Shown: positions 4,621 through 6,169 of the stretch, piece by piece
How the letters are laid out: the number at the start of each line of letters is the position of its first letter
Position numbering within the stretch: position 1 is the stretch's first letter
Origin: Desulfuromonadaceae bacterium
GTDB lineage: Bacteria > Desulfobacterota > Desulfuromonadia > Desulfuromonadales > Geopsychrobacteraceae
DNA length: 6,169 bases
Direction of reading: 5' to 3'
NCBI GenBank assembly: GCA_016744555.1
Contig: JADGED010000151.1
Coordinates: 1 to 6,169 of the forward strand
Notes under the pieces: generated by a model
The model's input: only the letters and a program-made list of their open reading frames with translations
Database searches by the model: none
Told to the model about the DNA's origin: nothing
Made by a program: the position numbers and the translations under genes

Positions 4621-6169
4621 ATGACTGATATTCATAAAGATAAAATCTTAATCTTAGATTTCGGTTCACAGTACACTCAATTGATTGCCCGACGGGTACG
4701 TGAATCACATGTCTATTGTGAGCTCCACCCATATGACATGGATTTGAATGAAATCAAAGCATTTCAGCCCAGTGGTATTATCCTCTCCGGAGGGCCTAAG
4801 TCGGTATATGAAGAAGGTGCTCCAGCGGTTACCGAAGAGTTGTTTGAATTAGGAATTCCGGTATTGGGTTTGTGTTATGGCATGCAGCTTCTTAGTCGCC
4901 ATTTTGGTGGTAAGGTAGTTCCTGCGGGTAAGCGCGAATATGGTCATGCGGAGTTGTTTAGTCAGGGTGAGCCAGGACCTTTGTTTGATGGTTTCTTTAG
5001 TGATGGTAGTAGCTCAGTTTGGATGAGTCATGGCGATCATGTAGAGACAATGCCGCAAGGTTTCGAAGTGGTGGCAAAAACTAGCAATGCCCCAGTTTGT
5101 GGCATTCAAGATGTGTCACGTAATCTTTATGGGGTACAATTTCATCCAGAGGTAAACCATACCCCACAAGGAGAGATGCTACTAAATACGTTTGTACGGA
5201 AAATTTGTGGTTGCAGTGGTCAATGGACACCAGGGCAGATTGTTGCCGATGCAATTGTTCGTATTCGTGAGCAAGTTGGTAGTGATCAAGTCATTCTCGG
5301 ATTGTCCGGCGGGGTCGATTCTTCAGTTGCGGCAGCCTTGATTCATCGGGCAATTGGCGACCAGCTACATTGTGTCTTTGTCGATAATGGATTGTTGCGT
5401 CTCGATGAAGGTGATCAAGTAATGGCAACTTTTGCCAGCAATATGGGGGTTAAGGTTACCCGTGTTAATGCGCAAGAGCGGTTTTATAATGGATTGTCTG
5501 GAGTAACTGACCCAGAAAAAAAGAGAAAGATTATTGGTGGCTTATTTGTCGATATTTTTGAAGAAGAATCAAAAAAAATCACAGATGCACAATGGCTGGC
5601 TCAGGGGACAATTTATCCAGATGTCATAGAGTCTGCTGGAGCTAAAACCGGTAAGGCACAAAACATAAAGAGTCACCACAATGTTGGCGGCTTGCCTGAT
5701 TATATGACTTTGAAATTGCTGGAACCATTACGTGAATTATTTAAAGATGAAGTTCGTGCTATTGGTGAAGAGCTTGGATTACCCCATGCAATGGTGTGGC
5801 GCCATCCATTTCCTGGTCCCGGTCTTGGAGTTAGAATTCTTGGTGAAGTTAAAGAGGAATACTGTGAGATTCTTCGTCGCGCCGACGCTATTTATATTGA
5901 AGAACTTTACGAAAGTGGCCACTACCATAAAATTAGCCAAGCATTTGCAGTCTTTTTGCCGGTCAAGTCGGTTGGCGTTATGGGCGATGGCAGAACCTAC
6001 GAATATGTGGTTGCGCTGCGGGCAGTAGAAACTAAAGATTTCATGACCGCTGGTTGGTATCCAATGCCGTATGCTGATTTGGCGCGGATAAGTAATCGGA
6101 TTATTAACGAAGTGAAGGGAATTAATCGAGTTACTTACGATATTTCCAGTAAGCCACCTGCGACTATTG
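4621..6169 (+). CDS. guaA: GMP synthase (glutamine-hydrolysing), C-terminus cut by window end
   Basis: GuaA converts XMP, ATP and glutamine to GMP, AMP, PPi and glutamate, the second step after GuaB. The 516 codons present read to PPATI, just short of the usual C-terminal EWE in E. coli, so only a few codons and the stop are missing. The N-terminal class I glutamine amidotransferase (about 8-195) shows ILSGGP (54-59), the nucleophile Cys85 in GLCYGMQ, and His175/Glu177 in GVQFHPE. The ATP-pyrophosphatase domain follows, with the PP-loop SGGVDSS at 229-235. The C-terminal dimerisation/XMP-binding domain has HPFPGPGLGVR (395-405) and SSKPPATI. All catalytic residues are intact. Start ATG 4621 is supported by AGGGA at 4611-4615 and by the alignment of the N-terminus (KILILDFGSQYTQLIARRVRE) with the family. 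It is probably co-transcribed with guaB through the inserted gene. Confidence 0.97.
   Translation, partial: MTDIHKDKILILDFGSQYTQLIARRVRESHVYCELHPYDMDLNEIKAFQPSGIILSGGPKSVYEEGAPAVTEELFELGIPVLGLCYGMQLLSRHFGGKVVPAGKREYGHAELFSQGEPGPLFDGFFSDGSSSVWMSHGDHVETMPQGFEVVAKTSNAPVCGIQDVSRNLYGVQFHPEVNHTPQGEMLLNTFVRKICGCSGQWTPGQIVADAIVRIREQVGSDQVILGLSGGVDSSVAAALIHRAIGDQLHCVFVDNGLLRLDEGDQVMATFASNMGVKVTRVNAQERFYNGLSGVTDPEKKRKIIGGLFVDIFEEESKKITDAQWLAQGTIYPDVIESAGAKTGKAQNIKSHHNVGGLPDYMTLKLLEPLRELFKDEVRAIGEELGLPHAMVWRHPFPGPGLGVRILGEVKEEYCEILRRADAIYIEELYESGHYHKISQAFAVFLPVKSVGVMGDGRTYEYVVALRAVETKDFMTAGWYPMPYADLARISNRIINEVKGINRVTYDISSKPPATI

Noticed and set aside
4547..4732. Minus-strand frame at the guaA start
   Set aside because: It overlaps the conserved GuaA N-terminus and the repeat array and has no family features.
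5732..6028. Plus-strand frame within guaA
   Set aside because: It is a different frame from the intact GuaA C-terminal domain and is a shadow of it.

Overview
The window holds ordinary bacterial core genes, all on the + strand, with one small accessory gene between two of them. By eye the DNA is moderately AT-rich. The GuaB, RF2 and GuaA sequences look proteobacterial. The GuaB N-terminus (LTFDDVLLVPAHSEVLPRDVDL) reads to me like the deltaproteobacterial/Desulfuromonas-Geobacter type, but this is recollection of family sequences, not a search, and the lineage is only a tentative inference.

Layout: 1-161 is a leader with no recognisable gene. 162-1355 encodes a PUA + Rossmann class I SAM-dependent methyltransferase of the RlmI/RlmK-like (COG1092) group. 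1466-2561 is prfB (peptide chain release factor 2), complete with the autoregulatory +1 programmed frameshift at an in-frame TGA. 2693-4162 is guaB (IMP dehydrogenase with a CBS pair). 4211-4567 is a 118-residue four-helix-bundle protein of the 23S rRNA intervening-sequence/Avd-like family. 4621 to the window end is guaA (GMP synthase), complete except for a few C-terminal codons. No tRNA, rRNA, CRISPR array or transposase gene was seen.

Functionally, the first two genes concern the translation machinery (probable rRNA modification and UGA/UAA termination). guaB and guaA carry out the two steps from IMP to GMP and probably form an operon.

The most interesting part is the guaB-guaA junction. 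The four-helix-bundle gene is bracketed by short arrays of a degenerate 7-bp repeat (AGGNNNA). The left array (4164-4184) is in direct orientation and the right array (4577-4610) is inverted, and they share a perfect 10-bp inverted match (AGGAGCAAGG / CCTTGCTCCT). The left array starts 2 nt after the guaB stop codon and the right one ends 10 nt before the guaA start, directly against its probable ribosome binding site. Removing 4164-4610 would leave a compact guaB-11 nt-guaA junction with an RBS. This looks like a ~447-bp insertion unit carrying only a four-helix-bundle gene, placed in an operon without breaking either neighbour. How it moves and what it does cannot be told from this sequence.
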